Shown: positions 42,540-50,580 of the stretch, in pieces | Numbering within the stretch: position 1 is the stretch's first letter | How the letters are laid out: each line of letters starts with the position of its first letter | NCBI RefSeq assembly: GCF_022699665.1 | Contig: NZ_JALDNB010000004.1 | Location: forward strand, 186,001-250,000 | DNA length: 64,000 nucleotides | Direction: 5' to 3' | Source: Chryseobacterium aahli | GTDB taxonomy: Bacteria > Bacteroidota > Bacteroidia > Flavobacteriales > Weeksellaceae | Position numbers and translations under genes: made by a program | Notes under the pieces: model-generated | Told to the model about the DNA's origin: nothing | Database searches by the model: none | The model's input: only the letters and a program-made list of their open reading frames with translations

Positions 42540-43595
42540 ATGTTTAGAAAATTTTCTCTTTTTCTCTTTTATCTTATATCATTTACTGCTTTTTGTCAGC
42601 AGAATCAAAAACCTGTTGATTTGAAAATAAAAGAAGACTTTACCCATCAGGCGACAAAAACTGTTTTTCCAAAAATTTGGGCAGGTTTTCAGAGAGAGGT
42701 CGTACGCACCTTTGATTCTAAGAATCAAAACATGGCAATCAGCTACGTACAACAACAATCTAAAAGGAGCAGAACAGTATTAACGGTTTATATTTATCCG
42801 AAAAAGAAAATAAGCAATCAGATTTTAAGAGATGAATTTTTCAGCTATTTGGTTGCCATTAACAAAAACTCAGAATCACGTGTTGATATGGAACCTTTAT
42901 TCGGAAGTCTCTCTAATGATCAACTCAATGTACATTACATTTATTCATTATTCAAAAACTCAGTTGTCGAGTCAGATTTTTTTAAAGGTATAAGACCTGT
43001 CGAAAAAAATTCTTTGCTTGCCATTTACGAAAGTGGAGGATGGACATTTAAGATAAGAATTTCAAGTGATGACATGACCAACGAACAACTGGTTGATTTG
43101 AGACAGAAAACAGAAAATTACTTTGATGTTTTGAATATTGCATCAGTAAAGACATTACCTGTAAACGATGCGCCAGACATTCAACTTTCTCCTATTGTCA
43201 AAAGAGATTCTATGATAAATAAGGCAACAATTGCTGCTGCAGAAGCAAAAATAGAGTGGCTAAAAAAGAATTCAGATATAAAAGATGTTCTCACCGGATT
43301 TAATGATATGCAAATTGAATCTGAAGTGTACGCAACTGAAAAGATGTTAGAATTTTACAGAATGCATAAAAATGACTGGAAAATAACTCCCGAAACACAA
43401 AAGTATTTTGAGGATATGACAATAATCTCTGATAATAAACAAATCAAAAATTATATTTATGACAAGTATCTAGGAGTAATTAATTACCCTGAAGGCAACG
43501 CAAATAAAAAAGCCTACTTTCAATTTAAAAATGATAATAAAATTTCTAAAGAGCTTGATGAAATTCACTATCAATTATTTTACAATTTAGACTAA
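42540..43595 (+). CDS. Secreted protein of unknown function
   Basis: A 351-aa protein with a signal peptide (MFRKFSLFLFYLISFTAFCQ). The mature part begins KPVDLKIKEDFTHQATKTVF and contains long polar helices (AEAKIEWLKKNSDIKDVLTG). It has no lipobox and no sorting domain. It is probably periplasmic. I do not recognise the family. It stands alone between the HerA-like gene (divergent) and the MBL operon. Confidence 0.7.
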   Translation: MFRKFSLFLFYLISFTAFCQQNQKPVDLKIKEDFTHQATKTVFPKIWAGFQREVVRTFDSKNQNMAISYVQQQSKRSRTVLTVYIYPKKKISNQILRDEFFSYLVAINKNSESRVDMEPLFGSLSNDQLNVHYIYSLFKNSVVESDFFKGIRPVEKNSLLAIYESGGWTFKIRISSDDMTNEQLVDLRQKTENYFDVLNIASVKTLPVNDAPDIQLSPIVKRDSMINKATIAAAEAKIEWLKKNSDIKDVLTGFNDMQIESEVYATEKMLEFYRMHKNDWKITPETQKYFEDMTIISDNKQIKNYIYDKYLGVINYPEGNANKKAYFQFKNDNKISKELDEIHYQLFYNLD

Positions 43596-43707
43596 ATAAA
43601 ACTTTATAGATTTATTCTATCATAACAGATATTTTATTTTAGCAGGTTTTAAAAAATAAAATACGATTTTTGTAGATTAAAGAACAAAAAAAATTCTCAA
43701 TCCCAAG

Positions 43708-45117
43708 ATGAAAGTCGAGCAAATATATACAGGCTGTTTAGCACAAGGCGCATACTATATCGTATCAGAAAATGAAGCCGCAATTATAGACCCGCTGAGA
43801 GAAGTAAAACCTTATCTTGACCGCCTTGAAAAAGACAACGTTACCTTAAAATATATATTTGAAACTCATTTTCACGCAGATTTTGTTTCAGGACATTTAG
43901 ATTTAAGTAAAAAAACAGATGCACCGATTGTTTACGGACCGACTGCAGAACCAGATTTTGACGCAATCATTGCTGAAGACAATCAGATTTTCGAAATCGG
44001 AAATATCAAAATAAAAGCACTTCACACTCCCGGTCATACCATGGAAAGTACAACTTACCTTCTGATTGACGAAAACGGTGTTGAAACTGCAATTTTCACA
44101 GGTGACACTTTATTTTTAGGTGATGTAGGACGTCCAGATCTTGCCCAAAAAGCAGGAAGCATGACGCAGGAAGATCTTGCCGGAATTTTGTACGAAAGCC
44201 TTCACAGTAAAATCTTGCCTTTGGATGACAGCATTACCGTTTATCCGGCACATGGCGCTGGCTCAGCTTGCGGAAAAAACATGCAGAAAGAAACTGTAGA
44301 TATTTTAGGAAATCAAAGAAAAACTAATTACGCTCTGAATCAGCCAGATAAAGAGTCATTCATCAAAGAAGTTCTAGACGGACTGACGGCTCCACCTAAA
44401 TATTTCGGGATGAATGTTGCGATGAACAAAGGTGGTTACGACAGCCTTGACGATGTAATGACAAAAGGCTTAAGCCCAATTGCTGTAGAAGATTTTGAAA
44501 GTTTTGCCGAAGAAACCGGAGCTTTAATTTTAGATACGAGAGGTGCCGGGGAATTCCACAAAGGATTTATCCCAAACTCTATTAATATTGGTTTGAAAGG
44601 AGATTTCGCACCATGGGTTGGAAGTTTAATTGTTGACGTAAAACATCCTTTGCTTTTGGTTGCAGACGAAGGAACCGAAGAGGAAGTGATTACGAGATTA
44701 AGCAGGGTCGGTTTTGACAATGTTTTAGGATATTTAAAAGGTGGTTTCAATTCATGGAAAAATTCTACAAAAGAAATTGATGAAGTGAAAAGGATTTCTC
44801 CTATTGAATTTGCAGAAAAATTTAATGAAAATTCAAAAATCATTGACGTAAGAAAAATCGGAGAATATTCTGCTGAACATATTGACAATGCGTACAGCAA
44901 GCCATTAGACAACATCAGCGATTGGGTTTCTACAATCGATGATTCTGAACATTTCTTCTTGCATTGCGCTGGAGGTTATAGAAGCATGATTGCAGCAAGC
45001 ATCCTTAACTCTCACGGAATCAGAAATTTCACCGAAATCGAAGGTGGTTTCAACGGAATTAAAAAAACAGAAAAATTGCCGACTTCGGATTTTGTTTGTC
45101 AGTCTAAAACTCTTTAA
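43708..45117 (+). CDS. MBL-fold persulfide dioxygenase-like / tandem rhodanese fusion
   Basis: A 469-aa protein. Residues 1-~245 are a metallo-beta-lactamase fold of the ETHE1/glyoxalase II type: THFHADFVSGH (53-63), HTPGHTMEST, FTGDTLFLGDVGRPDL and YPAHGAGSACGK. Two rhodanese domains follow. The first (ALILDTRGAGEFHKG) has VADEGTEEEV where the active-site loop should be, so it lacks the Cys and is probably inactive. The second keeps HCAGGYRS with the catalytic Cys. It likely oxidises glutathione or other low-molecular-weight persulfides and handles sulfane sulfur. Its stop is directly followed by the next ATG. Confidence 0.9.
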   Translation: MKVEQIYTGCLAQGAYYIVSENEAAIIDPLREVKPYLDRLEKDNVTLKYIFETHFHADFVSGHLDLSKKTDAPIVYGPTAEPDFDAIIAEDNQIFEIGNIKIKALHTPGHTMESTTYLLIDENGVETAIFTGDTLFLGDVGRPDLAQKAGSMTQEDLAGILYESLHSKILPLDDSITVYPAHGAGSACGKNMQKETVDILGNQRKTNYALNQPDKESFIKEVLDGLTAPPKYFGMNVAMNKGGYDSLDDVMTKGLSPIAVEDFESFAEETGALILDTRGAGEFHKGFIPNSINIGLKGDFAPWVGSLIVDVKHPLLLVADEGTEEEVITRLSRVGFDNVLGYLKGGFNSWKNSTKEIDEVKRISPIEFAEKFNENSKIIDVRKIGEYSAEHIDNAYSKPLDNISDWVSTIDDSEHFFLHCAGGYRSMIAASILNSHGIRNFTEIEGGFNGIKKTEKLPTSDFVCQSKTL

Positions 45118-45486
45118 ATGAAAATATTTCTATTTGGAATTATTCTTGCTGCATTTTTTTCACTGAATGCCTGCAAAACGGCATCTATACAACAAAATGT
45201 ACATAAAACTGATATTAAAGAATTGGTGAAAAATTCTGAAACCATTTTGGTTGACGTAAGAATTCCGGAGCAGTACGCAGAAGAAACTGCAAAAGACGCC
45301 ATTAATATTCCTTTAGCCGAAATTCAGAACAAAGCAGAGTCATTGAAAGGCAAAAAGGTTGTCGTTTTTTGCAACAAAGGAATTCAGGCAGACGAAGCCG
45401 TAGAAATGTTAAAAAAGAACGGCGTTGAAGTGTATGATGGCAAGACTTTAGATAATATTAAAGCCATTCAGAATTTAAAGCAATAG
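45118..45486 (+). CDS. Rhodanese-like lipoprotein
   Basis: A 122-aa protein. The signal peptide has a lipobox (FFSLNAC, Cys 19). One rhodanese domain follows: ILVDVRIPEQYAEETAKDAINI (part), then the active-site loop VVFCNKGIQADEA with Cys. It would present a sulfurtransferase at the periplasmic face of a membrane. It starts immediately after the stop of the MBL-rhodanese gene and is followed 16 bases later by thioredoxin, forming a sulfur-handling operon. Confidence 0.87.
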   Translation: MKIFLFGIILAAFFSLNACKTASIQQNVHKTDIKELVKNSETILVDVRIPEQYAEETAKDAINIPLAEIQNKAESLKGKKVVVFCNKGIQADEAVEMLKKNGVEVYDGKTLDNIKAIQNLKQ

Positions 45487-45502
45487 ATTAAATTAAATCA
45501 TT

Positions 45503-45802
45503 ATGTCACAAAAATTTCAGGAACTTATAGAATCAGAAAGACCCGTATTGATCGACTTTTTCGCAACTTGGTGTCAGCCTTGCAAAGTACAGTCATCGGT
45601 TTTAACAACTGTGAAAGAAAAGGTAGGTGAAGGCGCAAGAATTGTAAAAATTGATGTTGATCAATATCCTGCAATTGCTTCTCAGTATGGAGTGCGTGGC
45701 GTTCCTACTTTGGCAGTTTTCAAAAAAGGAGAATTGCTGTATAAAGAAAGCGGTGTGCATGATGTGAATCGTTTGACACAGCTTTTAGAGCAGTATATTT
45801 AG
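45503..45802 (+). CDS. Thioredoxin
   Basis: A 99-aa thioredoxin with the active site FFATWCQPCKVQ (C24, C27), the cis-Pro loop VRGVPTLAVFKKGE and normal length. The dipeptide between the cysteines is QP rather than the usual GP, which may change its redox potential. It is the third gene of the MBL/rhodanese operon. Reducing persulfide intermediates on the rhodaneses is a plausible role. No signal peptide, so cytosolic. Confidence 0.93.
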   Translation: MSQKFQELIESERPVLIDFFATWCQPCKVQSSVLTTVKEKVGEGARIVKIDVDQYPAIASQYGVRGVPTLAVFKKGELLYKESGVHDVNRLTQLLEQYI

Positions 45803-45843
45803 GTTGACTGAAAATTCCTCGGATTTCACAGATGAATGCGGTT

Positions 45844-45977
45844 AAAATCTTTGGAAAGAATTAGCCACCAATGCACGAATTTGATATTTACTATTTCAGT
45901 AAAATAAATTTTACAAGAATCTTAGATCAAAAAGATTCTTGCATTCGTAGCAAAAAAATCAGCGAAAATCTTTGGAA
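45844..45977. repeat. Degenerate MITE-like element downstream of thioredoxin
   Basis: The inverted repeat GCCACCAATGCACGAAT (45864-45880) pairs with 45935-45951 at 14 of 17 positions. A 13-bp direct repeat AAAATCTTTGGAA flanks it (45844-45856 and 45965-45977). A perfect 10-bp hairpin (45914-45923 / 45932-45941) lies inside. No coding capacity. Confidence 0.6.
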
Positions 45978-46005
45978 GTTTTTTCACTCTTTAACTATTC
46001 GTTTT

Positions 46006-46827
46006 TTAAGGACAGTTTTTCTCATATTCTTTGATCAGTCCCATATAAATTTCGGCTTGTCGGCTTTGCACCTTATCTGCCACAATATGGAATAACTTTC
46101 TAAGTTGCTCCCTGTCATTTTTCACTTCCTTCAGGGTTGTTTTATAAATTTCCTGATATTCTTTTTGTAAAGTTTTGTCCAGCTGTTTGTCCTTCATCAT
46201 ATTTTTATCGAAGTCATCAAGATACTGACTAAATGAACTGCAATTTCCTCCAATCGCTCTGAATGCAGGAACAATTTTTTCAATAGATGACCCCATTTTA
46301 GTATTAAACTGGCTTTTAGTCTTTACTGCCAACACCGTAAAAGCATCATCCGGTTTTTTAATATAGAAATTTGAGTGGGTGTAATAACAATTGGTAAGAT
46401 CCAGACACTCGAAAACATTAGAACTGTAGAGTTTAATTTTACCATCATACAACAGATATTCAAACGTTTCAGCTGTTTCATTTGAAAGACTTGCGTCTTT
46501 ATCAACCGTTTTTACTTTGATTTTTTCCTGAATCTGTGAAACTTCACCACCATTATAATAAATCACTTTTTTCACATCTTTCGCGCTTATTTCCTTTTTC
46601 TTTTGATCATCTAAAGTCGCGTATTTAAATCCAGAAATTCTGTTATGAATAATAATCTGACCAACATTAAGTGTGTTCGTAACAGTGCCAATAATATAAG
46701 CTTTAAACGATGACCCATCTTCCAATTGGAATTCAGCAATATCATTTTCATCATAACGACTATCTTTTTGTGCATTTAAAACAAAGCTGAAGAAACAAAA
46801 GATAAGCAAGAATAATTTTTTAGTCAT
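46006..46827 (-). CDS. Secreted protein of unknown function
   Basis: A 273-aa protein with a signal peptide (MTKKLFLLIFCFFSFVLNAQ). Residues ~30-110 are strand-rich (AEFQLEDGSSFKAYIIGTV); the C-terminal ~90 residues are helical (KQLDKTLQKEYQEIYKTTLK). It has no lipobox or sorting domain. The stop lies about 30 bases past the MITE-like element. The family is not recognised. The ~210-base gap upstream (46828-47038) is AT-rich and shows nothing I can name. Confidence 0.68.
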   Translation of the reverse strand: MTKKLFLLIFCFFSFVLNAQKDSRYDENDIAEFQLEDGSSFKAYIIGTVTNTLNVGQIIIHNRISGFKYATLDDQKKKEISAKDVKKVIYYNGGEVSQIQEKIKVKTVDKDASLSNETAETFEYLLYDGKIKLYSSNVFECLDLTNCYYTHSNFYIKKPDDAFTVLAVKTKSQFNTKMGSSIEKIVPAFRAIGGNCSSFSQYLDDFDKNMMKDKQLDKTLQKEYQEIYKTTLKEVKNDREQLRKLFHIVADKVQSRQAEIYMGLIKEYEKNCP

Positions 46828-47038
46828 AGAGTTTATGTTATTAGAATTTAAAAATATAAAAAATTATAACATTTCAACTAAAAAGAAATATATTATTTAA
46901 AAAAATCAATAATACCTACAAAATGCAACGAATTAACTCCCTTACTATAATTAATCATACGATATTCTTAAAACCTAAATCAACCTTAGAATAGCTAGAT
47001 GAGAGTTCTATATTTACATTTTCTACATATAGATAATG

Positions 47039-47791
47039 CTAATCAGTAATCTCAAAATCATCCCTATCATTCAAAAACTGAAAATGATTTCTGAAATCCT
47101 TTAACTCTTCCAAATTTAATTCTGCTAAAACCAAATTTCCTTTTTTCTCAGCAATTTCTTTTCCGTCGGCAAAAAAGCAGTGCGAACTTTCCTGATAGAA
47201 AAGATCATTACCATCAGTTCCAATTCTATTCAAACCAAAAACGTAGGATAAATTTTCAATCGCTCTCGCTTTTAATAAATGTTCCCAAGCATCAACTCTT
47301 TTCTCCGGCCAGTTGGCAACGTATAAAATCGCATCGTAATCATCATTATTTCTTGCAAAAACAGGAAACCTCAAATCATAGCAAACCTGCAACAGAAAAC
47401 GAATTCCAAGATATTCTAAAATTACTCTTTCCTTTCCGGGAGTATATACCTTATCTTCTCCCGAAAAAGAGAACAAGTGTCTTTTATCGTAAAAAACAAC
47501 TTCAGAATCTGGTTTTACAAAATACATTCTGTTATAAAATTTCCCTTCAACTTCAACGGAAGCACTTCCACAGAAAGCAGTATTTTTTGCTTTCGAAATT
47601 TTCTTTAAAAACTCCAGAGATTCTTCATTTTTATCTGAAACTTCAGCAGCATCCATACAAAAACCCGTAGAAAACATTTCAGGCAGGAGAAATAAATCTG
47701 CATCCTGATTTTGAAGCTGATTTTCAATTAATTTAAAGTTTTCAGATTTGTTTTTCCAGACAATATCTTGATTCAATCCTATAATTTCCAT
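47039..47791 (-). CDS. Carbon-nitrogen hydrolase, omega-amidase-like (YafV/Nit2 type)
   Basis: A 250-aa nitrilase-superfamily enzyme. The Glu-Lys-Cys triad is visible as E38 in LFLLPEMFSTGF, K103 in FYDKRHLFSF and C137 in LLQVCYDLRFPVF. The FSTGF and HLFSF sequences are typical of omega-amidases that hydrolyse alpha-ketoglutaramate or alpha-ketosuccinamate, which fits metabolite repair. A generic amidohydrolase is the alternative. It is monocistronic. Confidence 0.88.
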   Translation of the reverse strand: MEIIGLNQDIVWKNKSENFKLIENQLQNQDADLFLLPEMFSTGFCMDAAEVSDKNEESLEFLKKISKAKNTAFCGSASVEVEGKFYNRMYFVKPDSEVVFYDKRHLFSFSGEDKVYTPGKERVILEYLGIRFLLQVCYDLRFPVFARNNDDYDAILYVANWPEKRVDAWEHLLKARAIENLSYVFGLNRIGTDGNDLFYQESSHCFFADGKEIAEKKGNLVLAELNLEELKDFRNHFQFLNDRDDFEITD

Positions 47792-47889
47792 ATTTCTATT
47801 TCAAAACTTGTATAAAATTACAGTTTTTAATTCGTTTCGGTTTTATATTTGCTACAAATTGTCATTAGTAATAATTTAAAAATAAATCT

Positions 47890-48330
47890 ATGAAGAAATT
47901 GGTTTTTATGCTGATGCTGGTTCTTACGGGAGCAACAGTGAGCGCACAAGCCTACACGGGGAAAGGAGATCAGAAAGTAAATTTAGGCTTAAATGCTTGG
48001 GGGTACGGAACAGGGATTGCCGCTACTTATGATTATGGTTTGAATCAACTTATATCCGTTGGAGCTGGAGCCAATGCTTATTTTGACGGTTATAAAGACA
48101 ATAATGAAGACAACAGAGTTTTTATTTTCGGGAGAGTAAATTTCCACTTGAAAGAAGCTTTGGATTTACCGGAGCAATTGGATATTTATCCCGGCGTTGA
48201 CTTGGGAGTTCTTGGCAGAGACTTCGGAATCGGAGCGCACATTGGAGCAAGATATTTCTTCACAGATAAATTCGGAGTTTTCGCAGAAGTGGGAAACAAC
48301 GGAAGCCTTGGTGTTTCTTTCAATTTCTAA
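47890..48330 (+). CDS. Small outer membrane beta-barrel protein (DUF6646-like)
   Basis: A 146-aa protein. The signal peptide is MKKLVFMLMLVLTGATVSAQ. The mature part is made of alternating strands with Gly and aromatic residues (VNLGLNAWGYGTGIAATYDY, LISVGAGANAYF, GIGAHIGARYFFTDKFGVF) and ends in GVSFNF, a typical barrel terminus. The predicted size suggests an 8-stranded barrel. A terminator follows 22 bases after the stop. Confidence 0.78.
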   Translation: MKKLVFMLMLVLTGATVSAQAYTGKGDQKVNLGLNAWGYGTGIAATYDYGLNQLISVGAGANAYFDGYKDNNEDNRVFIFGRVNFHLKEALDLPEQLDIYPGVDLGVLGRDFGIGAHIGARYFFTDKFGVFAEVGNNGSLGVSFNF

Positions 48331-48352
48331 AAACAGTGACAAAATATATGAC

Positions 48353-48385
48353 AAAGCTTCTCATTTCGAGGAGCTTTTTTGTTTG
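48353..48385 (+). terminator. Terminator of the small barrel gene
   Basis: The stem AAAGCTTCTC (48353-48362) / GAGGAGCTTT (48368-48377) with one T-G pair is followed by a T-run. The T-run abuts the rseP -33 box. Confidence 0.8.
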
Positions 48386-48412
48386 GCATCCTTTTGATAA
48401 TTGTTACCTTTG
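48382..48412 (+). promoter_or_regulatory. Consensus Bacteroidota promoter of rseP
   Basis: TTTG (48382-48385), exactly 19 bases, then TACCTTTG (48405-48412), 24 bases before the ATG. It is the best housekeeping promoter match in the window. Confidence 0.8.
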
Positions 48413-48436
48413 CAAATTAAAATCTAAAAACAATTA

Positions 48437-49783
48437 ATGGAATTAGCAATTAAGATCTTTCAATTTATATTAAGCATATCTATCTTAGTAATTCTTCACG
48501 AACTTGGGCATTTCTTACCCGCCAAATATTTCAAAACCAAAGTAGAAAAATTTTATCTATTCTTCGATCCGTGGTTTTCTTTAGCAAAAAAGAAAATTGG
48601 TGAAACCGAATATGGTATCGGATGGCTTCCTTTCGGAGGTTATGTGAAAATCGCCGGAATGGTTGACGAAAGTATGGATACCGAACAATTGAAGCAACCT
48701 GCTCAGCCTTGGGAATTCAGAGCTAAACCGGCTTGGCAGAGATTGATTATTATGCTTGGAGGAGTTACGGTAAACTTCTTCTTGGCTTGGATCATCTACG
48801 GATGTCTTTCTTTCTTTAATGGTGAAACATCTTTTGATACTGCGAAAGTAGACGCTCCGATGAACTATACAAGCGTTGCAAAAGGAATGGGTTTTCAGGA
48901 TGGAGATAAAATCTTAAAAGTAGACGGAAAAACTCAAAATAACCTTGATAAATTGGCTTTAGACGTTCTATTGAGCGACGAAATCACTGTTTTAAGAAAC
49001 GGAAAAGAAGTTACCTTCCCAACCAACGACGACGGTAAAGCAATGGCTTTCAGAGACGAAAATCCTAAATCATTTCTTACTCCAAGATTCCCTGCAATTA
49101 TCGATTCTATTTACAATCCTAAGACTTTACAAGCAGGGTTGAAAGTTGGTGACCAAGTAGTTTCTGTAGATGGAAAGAAGATTTCTTATTATGATGAATT
49201 TAAAGAAACTGTCCAAAATAGTGCAGGAAAAAATTTAAAAGTAGATGTATTAAGAGGCGGAGCAATTCAACCGCTTGTTTTATCAGTATCAAAAGAAGGA
49301 ACACTAGGATTGGCTTCTTACAAGCAGCTGCAAAAATTCTATGAGACAAAACATTTTACTTTCGGACAGTCAATCGGAAGAGGCTTTACAAGAAGTATTG
49401 AAAGTTTAACGTATCAGGTAAAACAATTTAAATTAATCTTCAACAAAAAGGTTCAGGGTTACAAAAAAGTTGGAGGACCGTTGGCAATCATCAAAAACAT
49501 GCCTGTTGACAAAGCTCAAGACGGAAGTGTTTCTATCGACTGGACGGCTTTCTGGAGTTTTACAGCAATGTTTTCTGTTTGGTTGGCGTTCTTAAACTTA
49601 ATTCCTATCCCTGGATTGGATGGTGGACACGTTATTTTCACATTATATGAGATGATTGTCGGAAAACCTGTTCCACAAAAGATATTGGAAAACGCACAGA
49701 TGGTTGGAGTTATCTTCCTGTTAGGCTTAATGTTACTGATTTTCGGAGCAGACATCTTTAAAATCATTACCAATAAATTTTAA
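48437..49783 (+). CDS. rseP: RIP zinc metalloprotease (site-2 protease) RseP
   Basis: A 448-aa inner membrane protease. The zinc motif HELGH (21-25) lies in the first membrane helix and the second metal motif LDGGH in PIPGLDGGHVIF. Two PDZ-like segments fall between (about 150-210 and 235-290: YNPKTLQAGLKVGDQVVSVD is in the second). The family cleaves membrane-embedded anti-sigma factors and remnant signal peptides. A functional link with the ECF/anti-sigma pair at 8.4-9.6 kb is possible but not shown. Strong promoter upstream. Confidence 0.95.
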   Translation: MELAIKIFQFILSISILVILHELGHFLPAKYFKTKVEKFYLFFDPWFSLAKKKIGETEYGIGWLPFGGYVKIAGMVDESMDTEQLKQPAQPWEFRAKPAWQRLIIMLGGVTVNFFLAWIIYGCLSFFNGETSFDTAKVDAPMNYTSVAKGMGFQDGDKILKVDGKTQNNLDKLALDVLLSDEITVLRNGKEVTFPTNDDGKAMAFRDENPKSFLTPRFPAIIDSIYNPKTLQAGLKVGDQVVSVDGKKISYYDEFKETVQNSAGKNLKVDVLRGGAIQPLVLSVSKEGTLGLASYKQLQKFYETKHFTFGQSIGRGFTRSIESLTYQVKQFKLIFNKKVQGYKKVGGPLAIIKNMPVDKAQDGSVSIDWTAFWSFTAMFSVWLAFLNLIPIPGLDGGHVIFTLYEMIVGKPVPQKILENAQMVGVIFLLGLMLLIFGADIFKIITNKF

Positions 49784-49810
49784 TTTTATTTAAAAAATTA
49801 ATTAAAAAAC

Positions 49811-49841
49811 TTGCGTGGTTTAAATATCAGTCCTATATTTG
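49811..49841 (+). promoter_or_regulatory. Promoter of first tRNA-Asn
   Basis: TTG (49811-49813), a 20-base spacer, then TATATTTG (49834-49841), 22 bases before the tRNA. Confidence 0.65.
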
Positions 49842-49863
49842 CACCACCTAAAAATAGGGACAT

Positions 49864-49937
49864 TCCTCCTTAGCTCAGTTGGTTAGAGCATCTGACTGTT
49901 AATCAGAGGGTCCTTGGTTCGAGCCCAAGAGGAGGAG
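49864..49937 (+). tRNA. tRNA-Asn(GTT), copy 1
   Basis: 74 nt. Acceptor TCCTCCT / AGGAGGA with discriminator G, D-arm AGCTCAGTTGGTTAGAGCA, anticodon arm with loop CTGTTAA (anticodon GTT, 49898-49900), T-arm CTTGG-TTCGAGC-CCAAG. CCA is not encoded. It is followed by its own terminator and is identical to the copy at 50276. Confidence 0.97.
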
Positions 49938-49938
49938 C

Positions 49939-49973
49939 AAAAAAGACTTACATTATTGTAGGTCTTTTTTGAT
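49939..49973 (+). terminator. Terminator of tRNA-Asn copy 1
   Basis: AAAAAAGACTTACA (49939-49952), loop TTAT, then the complementary arm ending in TTTTTT (49957-49970), with one T-G pair. Confidence 0.85.
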
Positions 49974-50000
49974 TTTAATATCTTAACATTTCCATAAAAT

Positions 50001-50140
50001 TATATTTTCTGGAAATTTATCACAGTTGGTCAGAGTCCCGAAACTTCAGGATTAATCAGAAGATCTTTCGCACTTGCGAGCGCAAGAGAAGGATCAAAAG
50101 AGAAGTACAGCAATGTAAGTCTTTTTTGATTTTAATACTT
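50001..50140 (+). pseudogene. Decayed tRNA-Asn unit between the two intact copies
   Basis: This stretch aligns with the flanking tRNA units: a TATATTTT promoter relic, AGTTGGTCAGAG (D-arm), TTAATCAGAAGATC (anticodon 3' half), AAGAGAAGGATCAAAA (acceptor 3' side) and a mutated terminator ending GTCTTTTTTGATTTTAATA. The D-stem, anticodon loop and acceptor 5' strand are lost, so it cannot fold as a tRNA. Confidence 0.7.
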
Positions 50141-50221
50141 TAGTGTTTCCATTTATTTTAAAATTTAAATTCCTGAAAAATAATCTGATAGCACTTTTCG
50201 GGTAATTTTAACCAAAAAATA

Positions 50222-50253
50222 TTTGCTTGATATTATTTTTCATATTATATTTG
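50222..50253 (+). promoter_or_regulatory. Promoter of second tRNA-Asn
   Basis: TTTG (50222-50225), a 20-base spacer, then TATATTTG (50246-50253), at the same distance from the tRNA as in copy 1. Confidence 0.7.
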
Positions 50254-50275
50254 CACCACTCTAAAAGAGGAACAT

Positions 50276-50349
50276 TCCTCCTTAGCTCAGTTGGTTAGAG
50301 CATCTGACTGTTAATCAGAGGGTCCTTGGTTCGAGCCCAAGAGGAGGAG
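50276..50349 (+). tRNA. tRNA-Asn(GTT), copy 2
   Basis: 74 nt, identical to copy 1 in every arm; anticodon GTT at 50310-50312. Its 3' flank and terminator are also copied, showing that the duplication unit was larger than the tRNA. Confidence 0.97.
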
Positions 50350-50350
50350 C

Positions 50351-50385
50351 AAAAAAGACTTACATTATTGTAGGTCTTTTTTGAT
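50351..50385 (+). terminator. Terminator of tRNA-Asn copy 2
   Basis: The same stem-loop as after copy 1, with arms 50351-50364 and 50369-50382 and a T-run. Confidence 0.85.
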
Positions 50386-50463
50386 TTTATACTTTTCCAT
50401 AATCGTACTTTACATTATTTATTAAATATCAACCTCCAGGGTTGTGTAGACGCAATATTCATA

Positions 50464-50502
50464 GGTTTATTTTCGTTACATTTGCATTTTGGTAAATAAA
50501 CC
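50464..50502. promoter_or_regulatory. Inverted repeat flanking the DUF5686 gene promoter box
   Basis: GGTTTATTT (50464-50472) and its exact reverse complement AAATAAACC (50494-50502) flank a 21-base centre containing TACATTTG (50477-50484), a perfect -7 box. It may be an operator or a leader hairpin. Confidence 0.45.
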
Positions 50503-50580
50503 CAAAAGTCTTTAAAAAAACTTTTAAATTTTAATCATAAACAGCACAATTTTTGTTTAGCTAAATGCTTGAAGATACGA

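Noticed and set aside
50001-50140. A third functional tRNA between the two tRNA-Asn genes
   Set aside because: The acceptor 5' strand, D-stem pairing and anticodon loop are destroyed, so it cannot form a cloverleaf.
49939-50382. Repeated GACTTACA-TGTAGGTC hairpins as phage attachment sites beside the tRNAs
   Set aside because: They are terminators copied along with the tRNA unit; no integrase or island borders are present.
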